A stretch of 64,000 nucleotides of DNA from Undaria pinnatifida (GCA_012845835.1 JABAKD010000016.1:22187182-22251181); one strand, 5' to 3'. Numbered from the stretch's first letter, positions 31,944-43,895 are shown. Translations and numbers: made by a program. Notes: generated from the letters alone by a model not told the origin.

Positions 31944-33875
31944 AGTGCACACTAATCTTCGTTATTGACAAAAACGACGACCAAGCGAAACAGGAAGACG
32001 ACTGAGTTGATACGCAAAAGCCTACACTTGCGCCAAACACAAACTTGAATGCACCCAAAGCAAACCCCCGAAACCGGCATCTTTATTCCACCTGTTAACC
32101 AGCCAAATTAAACTACGACTAAACTGTCGCCCCCCAACAGAAAGAAAATACCCTCCACCGACAACGCGCTGTCGATTTGGTTCGGTCTTCTCTAAACACC
32201 AGCGATTGCTTTACACATTGCATGCACTGTTGTTTCACACTTCGTAAAGTGGGGAATAATAACGACCCAGCCCGCACCCCAGTGCTACTGCTAGTTTGAA
32301 GGGACATATTGACAGCCCCCCGGGTGGTCTTCGCCACCCACGCAATAGCACTGCCCGCCGAACCCCCTGGTGACGGTTTGTTACCTTCGGCTTCTTAACT
32401 TCGCGACTGAGTTATATCTGTAAGGTGCAGACTGCCCCCTTGCCTTGTGTCATACATTTTGTTTTTGGCATTTTTGAGGCCCGACTCGCATATTGTGCCC
32501 GCAGGTTATACAATGCTGACGAATGCGGGAGCGCTTGGTTTCCATGGTGACAGGATCACACTAGTGCGCCGCCTGTCCTCCAGTACCCTAGTTCTCTTTT
32601 ATCGACTCAGGTAACTGAAACGAGGGGGCTACGAGAACCCAAGGTTCCGCCATAGCACGTGCAGTTCCTTCAATATCTACAACACGGGAACGCGAAATTG
32701 ATATCTGTTGGGCGTATCGTGTGCCCGAGCTGACCACAAGTTTCCCTGGCATTAACATGGTCGTGGTTCCTGTGCCACCGCCGGTTTCAAGGGGTACATG
32801 GGTAGTTTTCGTCGTCAGTCGTAGAAAGACACTGCTCTATGACCAATATATTACTGTAAAAAAAAATCGAAGAATATTTCTAATCTACTTTCCACTTAAC
32901 TTGTGGCTGCAACCCTAAAGGAGTTAACGCCGCCGTGTGACTACCGTAAATCGGTGATGAATCCAACACTACGCCGGAGTACCTGCTGTATCATTGCTAA
33001 ACACCGGTAACAATTGCTCAAACTCGTTGAAGAACGTGACAACGCATTGAATGGACCATGAGTCGGAACCAGCGCCGGCAGCACGCATTCGAAGCAGCTT
33101 CGCTCGCTCGTTGAAGGCGTCCACTTTCAGCGAAAAAATCCTGTCGACTTACTGTTGCCGTCGTTGAATGAAATTCTCGCGCGTCTATTTACTCTGAGAA
33201 TGTCAGCATAGAAAACTAAGCAATTTTGGTGAAGAAATTATCAATTTTTAAGCTTCGCCGGGCATATGAGGGACCCTGCACCCTCCACAAATATTCTCAC
33301 ACCCTTTTTCACTATTGAATCCGCCTGAACACACCTGGTCCTCCACTTCTTGGACGACCTGGTCGAGTTTCGCCACGGGTGCTCTCTCCATTGCTTCGCA
33401 CCACACTGTAAACAGGTAGATTGCTGAAGAACAAATACCATTGTATCCGTGCGGATCATCGAAGCACTCGAACCCGTTTCACGCTGTTGTTTGACCAAGC
33501 GCCGGCCCCTAGGCCGCAATATCCTGTTGTAGTCTAGTATATTACCTCTGCATCGTGAAACATTCTCGGATACGTCCGCGCCAAGGCGTCGGTTGACGCA
33601 GCTAAAGCCCATTGCGTACACCACGTTGGCATAAACCTCCGATATCACGTCGCGTTGAACTGCAGAGTCCCTTGCAACAAAAAAAGGGAAGAGGTCCTGA
33701 ACGAAGCCCGCAATATCCTGTTGTAGTATATTACCTCTGCATCATGAAACACTCTCGGATACTCCTGCGCCAAGGCGTCGGTTGACGCAGCTCAAGTCCA
33801 TTGCGTACACCACGTTGGCGTAAGCCTCCGATATCACAGCGCGGTTAACTGTAGAGGTCCTTGCAAGAAAAAAAG
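31944..33875 (-). pseudogene. Element Y coding segment, copy 2
   Basis: Reverse complement of 4110-5905. Three fragments of one protein-like frame remain. 33241-33690 gives SEVYANVVYAMGFSCVNRRL, LRPRGRRLVKQQRETGSSAS and CLQCGAKQWREHPWR. 32969-33130 gives KVDAFNERAKLLRMRAAGAG and FNEFEQLLPVFSNDTAGTPA. 32588-32830 gives LTTKTTHVPLETGGGTGTTT, SSGTRYAQQISISRSRVV and AMAEPWVLVAPSFQLPE. Stops or shifts separate them. This copy is better preserved than copy 1 and lacks the AAC tract. The family is unknown to me. Between 33514 and 33880 the start of the segment is duplicated in tandem. Confidence 0.5.
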
Positions 33876-33880
33876 GGCAG
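33514..33880. repeat. Partial tandem duplication, 194-bp period
   Basis: ccgcaatatcctgttgtag starts at 33514 and again at 33708, and similarity continues through ccaaggcgtcggttgacgca to the A-rich run after cttgcaa. It duplicates the N-terminal coding stretch of Y. Confidence 0.85.
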
Positions 33881-34119
33881 CGAGATTCTGGACGAAAAAC
33901 GGAAACGGCGATAGTGCCCCCCGCATCCCATCCTTGTAACGACTCTGCAACCCGTGCCTGGCCGTTCTGGAGATGGCGAACACAACAAGCGAACGGCGGT
34001 AATCACGAGGATGAGAGGCCGGCAGCTTGTGCTGAGAGAAGCGGTTGTGCGCGCGATCAGTTGCTTCTGCGCTTAATAAGAGAATAATATCGCAACGCAT
34101 GTTGAAAAAGAACCCACCC

Positions 34120-34335
34120 TACGCTTCCTCTTGTTGTTCTCTCAGCAGTCCCTGCATTTGTAGCAGAAGTCGAGAAGGTCGCAACAGAACACGTAGAACA
34201 GCTCTCCGCGTCAGATTTCGCGTCCATCCCCTGACAACTACGTCTCTTGTTTTCTTGCAATGCCGACAGAGCGGCCTTCTTTCTGGTAAGCCGCGAGGGT
34301 GAGTTTGCTCGGGCACCGAGGCGAACAAGGAACGG
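34120..34335 (-). pseudogene. Cys-rich coding trace, possibly a transposase C-terminus
   Basis: On the minus strand one frame gives ERRPLCRHCKKTR and a neighbouring frame, slightly downstream, gives ELFYVFCCDLLDFCYKCRDC. A CxxC followed by clustered Cys pairs, split by a frameshift, resembles the zinc-binding tail of PiggyBac-type transposases. No DDE core is visible nearby, and the ordinary explanation (chance frames) cannot be excluded. Confidence 0.2.
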
Positions 34336-34980
34336 AGGTGTTCGTCGCCAATGTTGACCGCGTTGCATGCGATCATCGGATCGGAAGGATGTACCTACAA
34401 GTTGTTGTACGGATCCGAGCCAATCAGTTTGTGCCTGCCGGCGTCTTGGGAGATCTCACGCTTGATCTGATCGAGAAACTCCTCCTGTGACGTCGAAGAC
34501 GCCTCCTGGTATACGAAGTACAAATACATTAGCGGAGCGGCCGTACGTGTCACAACGTCTGTACCCTAGAAACAACGACTGTACCGACAGCCTCCGGATG
34601 TCGGAACGATAGCGTGCGAGTACGTAGGGCAAGAAATCTACTGCATGCACATACTGACCAGACGACTAGCCTTGAGAGTACGTAAACGTACACTAAAGCA
34701 GCTTATATCTAGAGTACACATCATACACAAGAGCACGACAGCAGGATGCGTAATTTTGTACTGACGTACTAGACGATAGGAGAAACTCCTGGACGTGGTG
34801 GAGATGGCGGTTCAGCACAAGGCAGCATTTTCTCGTTGCCCGTGTCGTGAATCATGCTATCATCATGGTACACGTCGAGTTCCAGACTCAAATTTACAAT
34901 TTACGGGAAGAGCACACATAGGAAGTCGGGGGCCGTTGTACTGAAGTTATTGTAGTGCAGAACGCACCTTCTCTATCTAG
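34336..34980. other. Spacer without recognised feature
   Basis: No gene, repeat or motif was identified. Confidence 0.4.
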
Positions 34981-35300
34981 GGGAAATCAATTCTGATCCA
35001 GCATTCTTTTTGCTTATTGCACCAATAGACTACTACATGTCCTGCACTGTACCTGGTACCTGACACTGAACAATAAAAGGGTAACCAGAAAGCCAGACTG
35101 GAATTTACGGAGGAGGGGCGGATCGGGAACGGTTTGGTTTTAGTGTCGTGGAAGGCACCCTTTCTAAAGCTAGAATCCCAGTCCGGGTCATACTGCTGTT
35201 TCTCATCAAGGGTCCGGTACGGCTGTTGTACTGCTGTACAACAGCGCACCTACTAGCTGGTATCATGTGTTCTGACAGTCTGTACCTAGTATATTTCACC

Positions 35301-35322
35301 ACGTACCAGGTACCTGGTACGT
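35301..35322. other. 22-bp perfect palindrome
   Basis: Positions 35301-35320 read acgtaccaggtacctggtac and the next two bases complete exact twofold symmetry with no spacer. It lies among further ggtacc/catggtac words. Confidence 0.95.
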
Positions 35323-35613
35323 ACATGGTACTGGTACGTTACAAGCAATAACATAGTGCACAGAACAGGACGACTAATAAGAAACAGGGTAATAAGAAAA
35401 CCAGACTATAATAAGACATACCTGGTACAGAGTTCGGGAGCAGTACTGAAAGACGTAGGTGTAGAACACACCCATTTCCAATTAGAAACACAGGCGGGGT
35501 CGTACGTCTGTTTCCTAAGCAGCGTCCTGCACTGTACATGGCACAACCGTAGGCCCGACAGTACAGGCTGCTACCTGGTATTCTTACGCAACACCTGGGG
35601 CGACATCCTCCAG

Positions 35614-35615
<2 letters not shown>

Positions 35616-35646
<31 letters not shown>
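35616..35646. repeat. (AT)n microsatellite
   Basis: About 30 bases of alternating A and T. Confidence 0.95.
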
Positions 35647-35648
<2 letters not shown>

Positions 35649-35830
35649 AGTACAGGACGCTATTGATAAAAAGAACCGAGTATCTGGGGGTAACAAGAAA
35701 GGCAGACTGGCATTGACCGGGCAAACACGTACTCTTCCCCAAACAAGAAACCTAACGGTGGTGCTTCTGTTTCTTATTATGACAGGTATCCCGCAGAAAT
35801 ACGCTACTAGAGTACCGGGTACCATTGAAA

Positions 35831-36680
35831 TTTAGACCTGATCGTGGTACTGCTGTTCTGGTAAGTACGAGCTATTAATAGATACATGCTTTTGGGAGGC
35901 TACTGCTTAATAGACAGGCAATCACCCACCAGCAGACAGCGGTAGGATCCCAATGCAGAGCCAAGCAATAGTCTCACCGCATCAACTTCGACAACAACAG
36001 CAGCACAGGTCGCTCCACCTGCACCCTGCCCCCTCCTATCGCCGGATGAAACACCAGCGCTATCATGACCTCCGCCTCCTGCGGACGTTCCACCGCGTGA
36101 TGACCCCCCCCTCCTTGCTGAATAAATTCCATGTGCAGATCCACCGACATCCCCACCCTCTCTCAACGAGCTCGGGTGCTGCTTGAGTCGGCCACCTTGC
36201 GTCTCTTCTCCAGACGACTTTTGGGGCCAGCTCGATGCGACTTAGATGTTTTTTTCGATCCCTTTGGCCTTCCACCAGGCATATCGCAACAACGGCGAGT
36301 CGGGCGCCATGCGAGACGAGTAGCAGCACGACGACAACCACCGAGTATGCCGGCATAGCAGCATCAGTCTGTTGCAATCCATCGCAGAGACCCAGCAACC
36401 AGTAACAAAACACAGACAGCAAGCGCACAGCAGAATCGTCCCGCGTCTGTCCCACGCCCCACTCCATCGATTTGTCGAGAATGCACAGTTAGGCTTCTGA
36501 TTGGCCAACCCTTATGGGGACCCTTATTGGAGGTACTTTATGGGGGTGTAGATGATTGGCCAAAAAATGACAAAAATAAAATCATTGGTCAACCCTCGTG
36601 GGAGAATAGGTAAGACCATGGGAGTGCGGCAGACTATTTCTTTTTTTCAGTCCTTCTTTTTTCGAAACTCACTACGTACT
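35831..36680. other. Stretch with unrecognised open frames
   Basis: Overlapping frames on both strands (minus 36063-36467, 134 codons; plus 36131-36358, 75 codons) show Pro-rich or Arg-rich sequence but no domain. A repeated gattggccaa word occurs at 36499 and 36553. Confidence 0.3.
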
Positions 36681-36682
36681 GG

Positions 36683-37153
36683 GTGATGACAGGTGGTACT
36701 GGTAATCTGACGAACTTTGCAGACGTGCATGTACGCATAACGGCTACCGGGTTGGTTGTAACTCTTAAATTCTATTTCGTGATTCCTCGCAAACCCACTC
36801 CAAGCAGAGTATGCCGCACGCACACCCACGACCTAGGCACCTGTCACTCATTGATAAACACGCCTAAGCCACGTCAGCCGTTTGCCCACGATATTCTTCT
36901 GCCCCCACCCTATCACACCATCGCGGCACCTTCTCCCCCGAGCTCCTTCAATATACTAGAGCGATCCTGGTCGCAGTGTCAAGAAATACCAAGGGAGCAG
37001 CAGCAACAGAGGCGCAAGTCATCGAGACCGCAGGTCGGCAAACCTACATATATGGTAACTGAGAGTGAGTTGTCGATTTCGTTAACCTATCCTAACGGGG
37101 GGGTGATGTTGATTTATTTTTCCAAATTGGTCACTACACTACTACAGCAGTAA
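36683..37153 (+). CDS. Hypothetical ORF, 156 codons
   Basis: Opens MMTGGTGNLTNFADVHVRIT, has a Pro/Ser-rich centre (LLPPPYHTIAAPSPPSS) and a Gln/Arg/Ser-rich stretch (REQQQQRRKSSRPQVGKP). No homologous copy elsewhere in the window and no domain I recognise. It could be an exon or chance; no splice evidence was found. Confidence 0.2.
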   Translation: MMTGGTGNLTNFADVHVRITATGLVVTLKFYFVIPRKPTPSRVCRTHTHDLGTCHSLINTPKPRQPFAHDILLPPPYHTIAAPSPPSSFNILERSWSQCQEIPREQQQQRRKSSRPQVGKPTYMVTESELSISLTYPNGGVMLIYFSKLVTTLLQQ

Positions 37154-37484
37154 TGGCTGGGCGCATTACACTACTACTACAGCTGTAGTAGTGGCTGGGC
37201 GCTTTCGCTGGTTCGGGTGGGTATCCGATCGTGAGCCAAACTGGCAGAAAGACGCAATGCGTGTTATGCAAAGCGCAAGCAAGCGAGAAGGGTCCTACAC
37301 ACTGCCTGAAACGACATTCACACCACCCATTATTCTTCGTCGATCACTGAAGACGGCAAGTGTACCCGCAGCGCATGTTACTTACGCCATGCATATCACA
37401 TTTCTGTGTTGTTTTGATTTTGAAGCACGCTGTTTGCCTTGTTCTGACTCACGGTGCTTCTCAACGGAATGAAGGCTATATTAT

Positions 37485-37805
37485 AAAAAATGAAAATACA
37501 CTCCAGCTGTGAGATCGAAGATTTCGTCGAAACTCATCTTTGCAAGCTGTGTGTGATACTCCGATCGCGCGTATTACGAGTTGTGTGTCCTCATTAAGGA
37601 TATAGGTCGGCGACTCCCCTTACAACACTACAGTGTAGCTATCAGGGTCAACAGGGTGATTTTAGTCAGTCTGCGCGCGGAAACTATAAAACCTATACGT
37701 AGCAGTCTAGACTAGTCTATGCATTTATTTCTACATATTATAAAAATTAATATACACTCCTCCAGCTGCGAGATCGAGTATTTTGTCGAAACTCATTTTT
37801 GATAT
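37485..37805 (+). repeat. R1 left-end fragments
   Basis: 37490-37695 carries the left-end signature from ctccagctgtgagatcgaag to gcgcggaaactataaaacc. A second left-end piece (ctccagctgcgagatcgag, tcgaaactcattttt) begins at 37757. Confidence 0.75.
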
Positions 37806-37834
37806 ATCATGCAATATCTTCGTCTTACTTTCGC

Positions 37835-38115
37835 CTTCCTCCCCAATAGCAACCCAGAAACTAGGCAACACAGGCGGACCTCTCACTCCCTCCCCACTAC
37901 GGTAGGTGCCTTCGTTTTTATCGTGGCCTGAAAAATTTGCATTTTCTTGCCTCCTCGACTGGCGTCGAGAATGATTGCACCTATCACCACGCAGCTAGGA
38001 GCTTTTTGTGCTTGATTTGTTGAGAGTTGAATAAAATGTCACCACAGCAGTAGTATCCGAACTCAACGACCGACGCTAGTGGTATTCGGAGTTAACAACC
38101 AATAAAATATCAACG
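37835..38115 (-). repeat. SINE copy
   Basis: Body and head related to the SINE inside X, more diverged. The head on the minus strand has GGTCGTTGAGTTCGGATAC near the B box. Confidence 0.5.
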
Positions 38116-38134
38116 GGGCTACCGGCTTCTAGAT

Positions 38135-38430
38135 ATTTTTTTCCTCATTTCCTCATTCCATTTTAATCTTGCTCTAGACTTTACTCTCGCCCTCCCTCCC
38201 AGTAGTAGCTCAGATCTGGGGTTACACTGGCCCTTCCCCCCCTTATCCTCTACGGCACGTGCCTTTGTTATTATCGCGAGAATAATCCAGGTTAGTTCTT
38301 CCCTCTCGTCGACTCGCGTTGAATCAATTGTACCTTCCCACGCTGACGGCGCTCTGAAAGGTTGACCCTTTCTGCAAGCGTTTTCGCAAACAAAGTCAAA
38401 TCTCATCATCATGGTGGGAATCGAAATAAG
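38135..38430 (-). repeat. SINE copy, head eroded
   Basis: The body matches 28590-28860 (ctccctcccagtagtagctc, cctctcgtcgactcgcgtt). A B-box-like TTTCGATTCCCACCA is kept at 38410-38424 on the minus strand. Confidence 0.55.
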
Positions 38431-39050
38431 GGTCCAACACTATTTTGATAGTACTAAATGTATCACGTTGCCGGTATTGTTCGATTTCGCGTGCGTCAAT
38501 AATAGGAGTAGGTGTGCATCAATTTCGCCCGAGTTCGATCGCCGGAAAACCTCTCCATCTGACCGACACCAGGTAGGTCCTAGGTGAACGTTAATCAAAA
38601 CGCAAGGTGGGACTAGGGAACAAGTTGATTTCTCTGGCGAAAGCAATAAAACTAAAGCTTGGTGGCTATCGGTCCGAGTAGTAGTGTTGAAAAAATATAC
38701 ATTTCTATGGGTGTCCTCGTGGACAATGTAATTTGTCACGAGGTTGCGCGTGGAACGTGTGTGAGGGCATTTGGGCCGATTTTATACTGAGGACCTCTAT
38801 TTTGAAATCAGGGTGAAACAATAATAACCAAAGCTACACAGTAGTAGCGTAAGCCCCCGCGTTATCCCTTCTGCATTTATTTGAGTCACTCGCACGGGCG
38901 AATCTGTATCTCATTGGAGAAAATAGTACGGAGTATTTTATAGGAGATTTCTTGGGCCCCCGTAGCTTAGTTAGGCCATAGCCTTTCAGCCACGCCGCAG
39001 GTGCTGTCACGCACGTGGAGATACCCACGCCCCAGGCGTAAAAATGTGAG
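38431..39050. other. Spacer without recognised feature
   Basis: A minus-strand frame at 38440-38739 has no recognisable motif. Nothing repeated was found. Confidence 0.35.
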
Positions 39051-40462
39051 ATAGGCATATGGATAGGCATATATAAAGGGGTGCGATGACTCTTGTAGAT
39101 TTTGATTTTATGAGGGGCGTTTGAACAAGAGGGATCGGTGGGGGGGGAGGGGGGGGGGGGCATTTCAACATTTATGTGCGCGGAAACTATAAACCCTAAA
39201 GGGGACGAATCTGACGGTTGGTTGTAGCAAGGAGACACCTCTTTATATCACCCGCCTGGTAGTGTTTATTATTGTGGAAGGATTGATACATGTAGTTTGC
39301 AACCCAGTTTTTAGGTGTAGTAAACAACGTGTTCAAGGCGTCATAATTTGTTGTCGTTTATGGATCAAAAGATAGAATATTTCAATCGATAGGTACAATC
39401 ATGTAGTTACCATTTTTTGTTGGCATCGCTAATTATACGAAAGAGATACAGGCTGCCAAATACAACAGGCAAGGTGATGTAGTAATGCAATGTCACCGGT
39501 ATTGAGGACGAAGGGGAGAAATGCGAATCGTTAGTGTTTTGAAAGGAACGCTTCGTGTACACGCGCTCAATTGCATCACCTAGTTAGTCATACCTCACTC
39601 GGCATAGGTCGATAGGCGATCATGCAGACGGTATGCACGAAATACCCTACATAATAAGTTGGTAGTGTGGTTTACCGCAATTTTAACATATCTGTCTGTA
39701 CCTCCTCTTCGGATTACTTTAGTCTCACATATAGGATTTTACGCCTATGATTTTTACTGTGCCGATGGGGGGCTTTGAAATACCAACTGTAAGACAGAGA
39801 TACATATTACAAATACGCCAATCGAGGTGACGTGGACATGCGATGTCACCACTAGTGAACGCGAGGGTGACTTTACTTCGTTTGGCATATGCTACTGCGT
39901 TTGGTAGAGGTTGCCATGCGATCATGCGAGAGGTCGGAGACACGAAATACCCTGCGTAATAGGTTGGTAGTGTGGTCTACCTCAGTGTTAACCCGCCCCA
40001 AATAATATACTGGTGCCAAAACCGTCAGATTTATCCCCTCGAAAGGATTTATAGCTTACATGCACAAATTGCCCCTTTCCCCCCCCCCTCCTCCCCCCTC
40101 CAAACCCGCTCGCTTTTGATCAAAACCAGGCCCCCACGTCCTTCAAACCTCCGCCCCACCCCCCTCACCGGTTATTCGACTTACAAGATTCACTTGATAA
40201 AATGATACATTTCCCTTCACAGCTGTCAGATTTTGTCCCCCTCAGAAACGGGTTTTATAGTTTCCGCGCACAGACTGACTAGAATCATCCTGTTGACCCT
40301 GATAGCTACACTGTAGCTGTAAGGGGAGTCGCCGACCTATATCCTTAATGAGGACACACAACTCGTAATGCGCGCGATCGGAGTATCACACACAGCTTGC
40401 AAAGATGAGTTTCGACGAAATCTTCGATCTCACAGCTGGAGTGTATTTTCATTTTTTATTTT
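39051..40462. repeat. R1 right half (+) joined to R1 left half (-)
   Basis: 39051-39990 is the right half of R1 in plus orientation (gcggaaactataaaccc at 39180, gtggtctaccgc words at 39660-39985). At about 39991 it switches to the left half in minus orientation, ending with the inverted left-end signature (cgatctcacagctggagtgt) at 40445. This is the same A-to-B' junction as at 25140-25170. Confidence 0.7.
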
Positions 40463-40745
40463 ATGTCTGCACTTTTTTTTTTCACATTGTAGTCTATTTA
40501 TCTAGTGTACGATCATACGCCCTGTTTTCTCCCCACTGTCGTCTAAGATGTTGTGGCCCTGTGGTTGTCGCGTCCGTGTCTGGTGCTCTTGTCAGTGGAT
40601 GATCGCTGAGTGGTGTTCCTGTGCTTTACATCAAGCCAGGTAGTATATATGTCAACGCAACCGCTTTCTTGAAAACGACAAAGAAATTCCTCACACACCT
40701 GATGAAACAGAGGTGGCGCGGCCCGAAGATTGTTTGCTATTCTGG
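40463..40745 (+). repeat. R1 right-terminal segment
   Basis: Matches 10470-10720 (agtgtacgat.a.acgccctgttt, gtctggtgctcttgt, catcaagccaggtagtat, gcgcggcccgaa). Confidence 0.75.
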
Positions 40746-41022
40746 CAGATTTTGATTTCCTTACATCTATGATATCACTCATCAGGTGCTCTCCCAATGG
40801 TTGTCTAATATGATAGGAGATGTGATGCTTGATATTTTTTTGCGAGCTAATTTGAAAATTCAAGTTGAGAACGGATGCTTGATTTCTTTGAACAGGTAGA
40901 GTAGGTGGATATGATGAATGGCTTCCAGAGGTAGTTAAAGAAGCACATACATGTCCTAATCGGGGTGTCCCGTGATACCAACGCATGTTGAGAGCTTGGT
41001 ATCGACAAAACCAGAGCGACAC
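40543..41022 (-). CDS. Hypothetical ORF, 159 codons, overlapping R1 end
   Basis: Opens MSLWFCRYQALNMRWYHGTP and contains KNIKHHISYHIRQPLGEH and PPLFHQVCEEFLCRFQESG. Its C-terminal third lies in the R1 terminal segment. The same frame at 10560-10700 (minus) keeps a related stretch (ASPMYQVCDEFHVSF) before a stop. It might be a relic of a protein of the R1 family. No domain is recognised. Confidence 0.25.
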   Translation of the reverse strand: MSLWFCRYQALNMRWYHGTPRLGHVCASLTTSGSHSSYPPTLPVQRNQASVLNLNFQISSQKNIKHHISYHIRQPLGEHLMSDIIDVRKSKSARIANNLRAAPPLFHQVCEEFLCRFQESGCVDIYTTWLDVKHRNTTQRSSTDKSTRHGRDNHRATTS

Positions 41023-41610
41023 TGATTGAACACAATGTGGCTTGACTCCGGAGTGGAGGAGTTATATCATGGCTTACTATATATTAATTGAAGGCAAACC
41101 TCTTATACCTTGTTTGAATTTGAGGCTGGTACTTTTGAGTTTTTTTGCAAGAATGCAGGGTGGCGTGATCATATCACTGCGGATTTTTTTTCCCCTGTCA
41201 ACTCTGTTGGTACAGGTCGTAAGGCATCGTGTCTCGTTCAGCGGAGACGTCGATTCAAAATCTATGCGCTTGGACTGATGATCAGATTGATGAGTGATTT
41301 ACTGTAGGTATAATATAGAGTTGGGGGGATATTGGATTTGATTTTTTGACGCTGTTATTTATTCGGGTTTCGAATTTGTGACTGGCCCATGTCCCGGGGG
41401 TGTCAAATATGTGCTGGTAGAATATAGGAACTACTCTATGTTATATTTTGGGGATAAATGCATCAGATGTAGGGCCACTGCCATCAAGGCAGACATGCAA
41501 GTAGGGGGGATAAAAGATCTAGTACTTGCAGCCTGCCCGATGAGCCGTATAGTTTTGTAATCTACGGACACAGATTCGTGATTCACGTATGTATGTGCGA
41601 GAGATATGGG
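41023..41610. other. Spacer without recognised gene
   Basis: Short frames only (for example plus 41042-41278). No motif or shared repeat was noticed. Confidence 0.4.
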
Positions 41611-42690
41611 ATATTACAAAAAATGAAAATACGTTCCAGCTGTGAGATCGAAGATTTTGTCGAAACTCATCTTTGCAAGCTGTGTGTTATACTCCGATCG
41701 CGCATACTCGGGTTGTCTGTCCTCATTAAGGATATAGGTCGGCGACTCCCCTTACAACTACAGTGTAGCTATCAGGGTCAACAGGGTGATGATGTTACTC
41801 AGTCTGTGCGCGGAAACTATAAAACCCGTTTCTGAGGGGGACAAAATCTGACAGCTGTGGAAGGAAATGTATTCGTTTATAGAGTGAATCCTGTAGGTCG
41901 AATAATATATATAAACGTTGAGGGGAGGGCGGAGTTTTGAAGGATGTGGGGACCTGGTTTGAATCAAAAGCGAGCGGGGTTGAAGGGGGGGGGGGGAAGG
42001 GGGGGGGGCGGGCGGGCGGGCAATTTGTGCGTGGAAGCTATAAATCCTATAAGGGGATATATCTGATGGTTTTGGGGGAAACAAAAAAAATGCACCAGTT
42101 TTTCATTGAAGGGGGAGGGTTGGGGCGGGGGTGGGGCGGGTGGGGCAGCTCAATCTGTGCGTGGAGACTATACATTATTTTAAGGGGACAAATGTGACGG
42201 TTTTGACAAAATGCAGCAGTTTATAATGTATATCCTGGGGTAAGTCGTCGTACAATCAGTGAGTAGAGGGCGGAGTGTTTGAGGGGGTGAGGGTGGGATG
42301 GGGTGGGGAGGTGGGGAGGTGGGGGGTGGGGGTGGGGGGGGGGGAGGGGGGGGGGAAGGGTGGGGGGGGGAAGGGAAGGGCTTTAGGGGGCAAAGATGTA
42401 GAGGTTTGGTATACGTGTGGTGCTAGGTCTAGGCGATGGTGCGGGTGGTGGGGAAGAAGGGAGCGTTCGGGGCGGGGGGGGGGGGGGGGGGGAAGCAGCG
42501 GCTTGGGTGGCTCTAAAAAGAGAATGAGGTGGTATCCAGTGCGTGAGGTGTTTATTAATCTAGGGGACTTCGATATTAGTAGGGCGTTTGAGCAAGGGAG
42601 GGAGAGAGGGGGCGGGGGGGGGGGGGGGGGGGGGGAGATTTTTTAGGAGGTTTAGGTCACATATAATATTCAAGTACACTCCAGCTGTGT
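41611..42690 (+). repeat. R1 copy, plus orientation
   Basis: Left-end signature at 41630, cores gcggaaactataaaaccc (41811), gtggaagctataaatcc (42031) and gtggagactatac (42161), then very G-rich blocks (42290-42385, 42470-42492, 42608-42635). Confidence 0.8.
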
Positions 42691-42699
42691 ATGGTATTG

Positions 42700-43895
42700 G
42701 GAAATGAGTGTTTTTTTTTGGATGGTGGTGTGTTGTGAGAATGTCAGCAACTCCACTGGAAAGACGCCTTCTACGGTATGTTTAGTTCTGGGTTGATTCT
42801 GATGGGGTACGCCTCATTTATCAGTCTAGCCTTTGGGCAAGTGTTTTCACCTGGTTTGTGGGCGACTTCTGGCCGGTCTTGACTCATTACATGCGTGTTC
42901 TGTTAGATGGAAGGGCGGAGTATAGTAACAACTATAGTTGTGCACGTGGACGATATATTTGCGGTAGGAGAGAAGGCTAGGTGTGACGAGTTTGGTAAGA
43001 ATTTGAACGGAATGGTTCCGGTCAAACACCTTGGGGTGCTACGTTGGTATTTGAGTAGTTTCTATGAGAGGGATTGGGAGAACGGTACACTGAAGATTTC
43101 CCAACCAATGTTCGCCGAACAATTGGCGGATGAATACGGGATAGAGTATGGTAGAAGTGTTCCGCTTTCTATTGGTACTAAGTTTGGGGATTTCGACAAG
43201 AATGAAGCATCGGGGAACTCGCCGTTTCGCGAGTTGATCGGTTCACTGATGTGGCTGTAACCCCAGACACGGCCGGATATTTTCAACGTAGTAAGAGCAG
43301 TGGCCCGATACTGCGCTGCGCCTACGTACGTGCACTGGAAAGCAGCACAAAGCATCTTAGGGTATGTGAGACGGACGAGTTTATTTGTAATTACTTTTCA
43401 GAGAGGAACAGTAGAAGCGTTGAGCATGCAGGTGTTTGCAGACGCAGACTACGCAAGTCAGGCGACTGAGAGGAGGTCGGTTGGGGGGGACTAGTGATGT
43501 GCCGGGGTGCTTCTGTGTCTTGGTTTTCTAGGAAATAGAAGTGTGTGACACTCTCCACGACGGAGGCGGAGTACGTAACACTTGCAGACGCCATTAAGGG
43601 AGCGTCGTTCTTGAGGCAGGTCTACCGTTTCATGCTGCCTGAAGTCGGAATGCCGTGCTTTCCAGTGCTCGAGGATAACGAGGGTGCCGTGCAGCTCGAG
43701 CAGAACCCTATTACCAACTCGAACTCTAAGCACATCGACGTACGGCACCCCTTATGTAGGGAACTCGCAGGGAGGAAAGAAATCTCTGTCACGCATGTGC
43801 CGTCCGGTTTCCTGCATGAGGTTTTCTTAACCAAGGCTATTTCTAAGGAGTCTTTTGAGTTCCACCGTAATGTTTCCATGAATTTACACTGAGAT
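42700..43895 (+). pseudogene. Ty1/copia RT end and RNase H, second family, decayed
   Basis: The frame 42907-43494 gives TTIVVHVDDIFAVGEKARCD with an intact VDD, VPVKHLGVLRWYLSSFYERD, PFRELIGSLMWL, a TAA at 43258, then PQTRPDIFNVVRAVARYCAA and MQVFADADYASQATERRSV. After a frameshift at about 43495-43545 it resumes with TLSTTEAEYVTLADAIKGAS, VLEDNEGAVQLEQNPITNSN, SKHIDVRHPLCREL and HVPSGFLHEVFLTKAIS, the copia RNase H. It differs from the 0.6-2.9 kb remnant and belongs to another lineage. The first half of pol, gag and LTRs are absent. Confidence 0.9.

Larger units (their letters stand above)
34985..35830. repeat. Degenerate repeat rich in ggtacc words
   Basis: Three diverged units of roughly 300 bp share pieces such as gtcctgcactgtac, gggtaa(c/t)(c/a)agaaa(g/a)(c/g)cagact and aagaaac. 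Words tacctggtac, ggtacc and gtaccagg are strongly over-represented. Confidence 0.5.
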
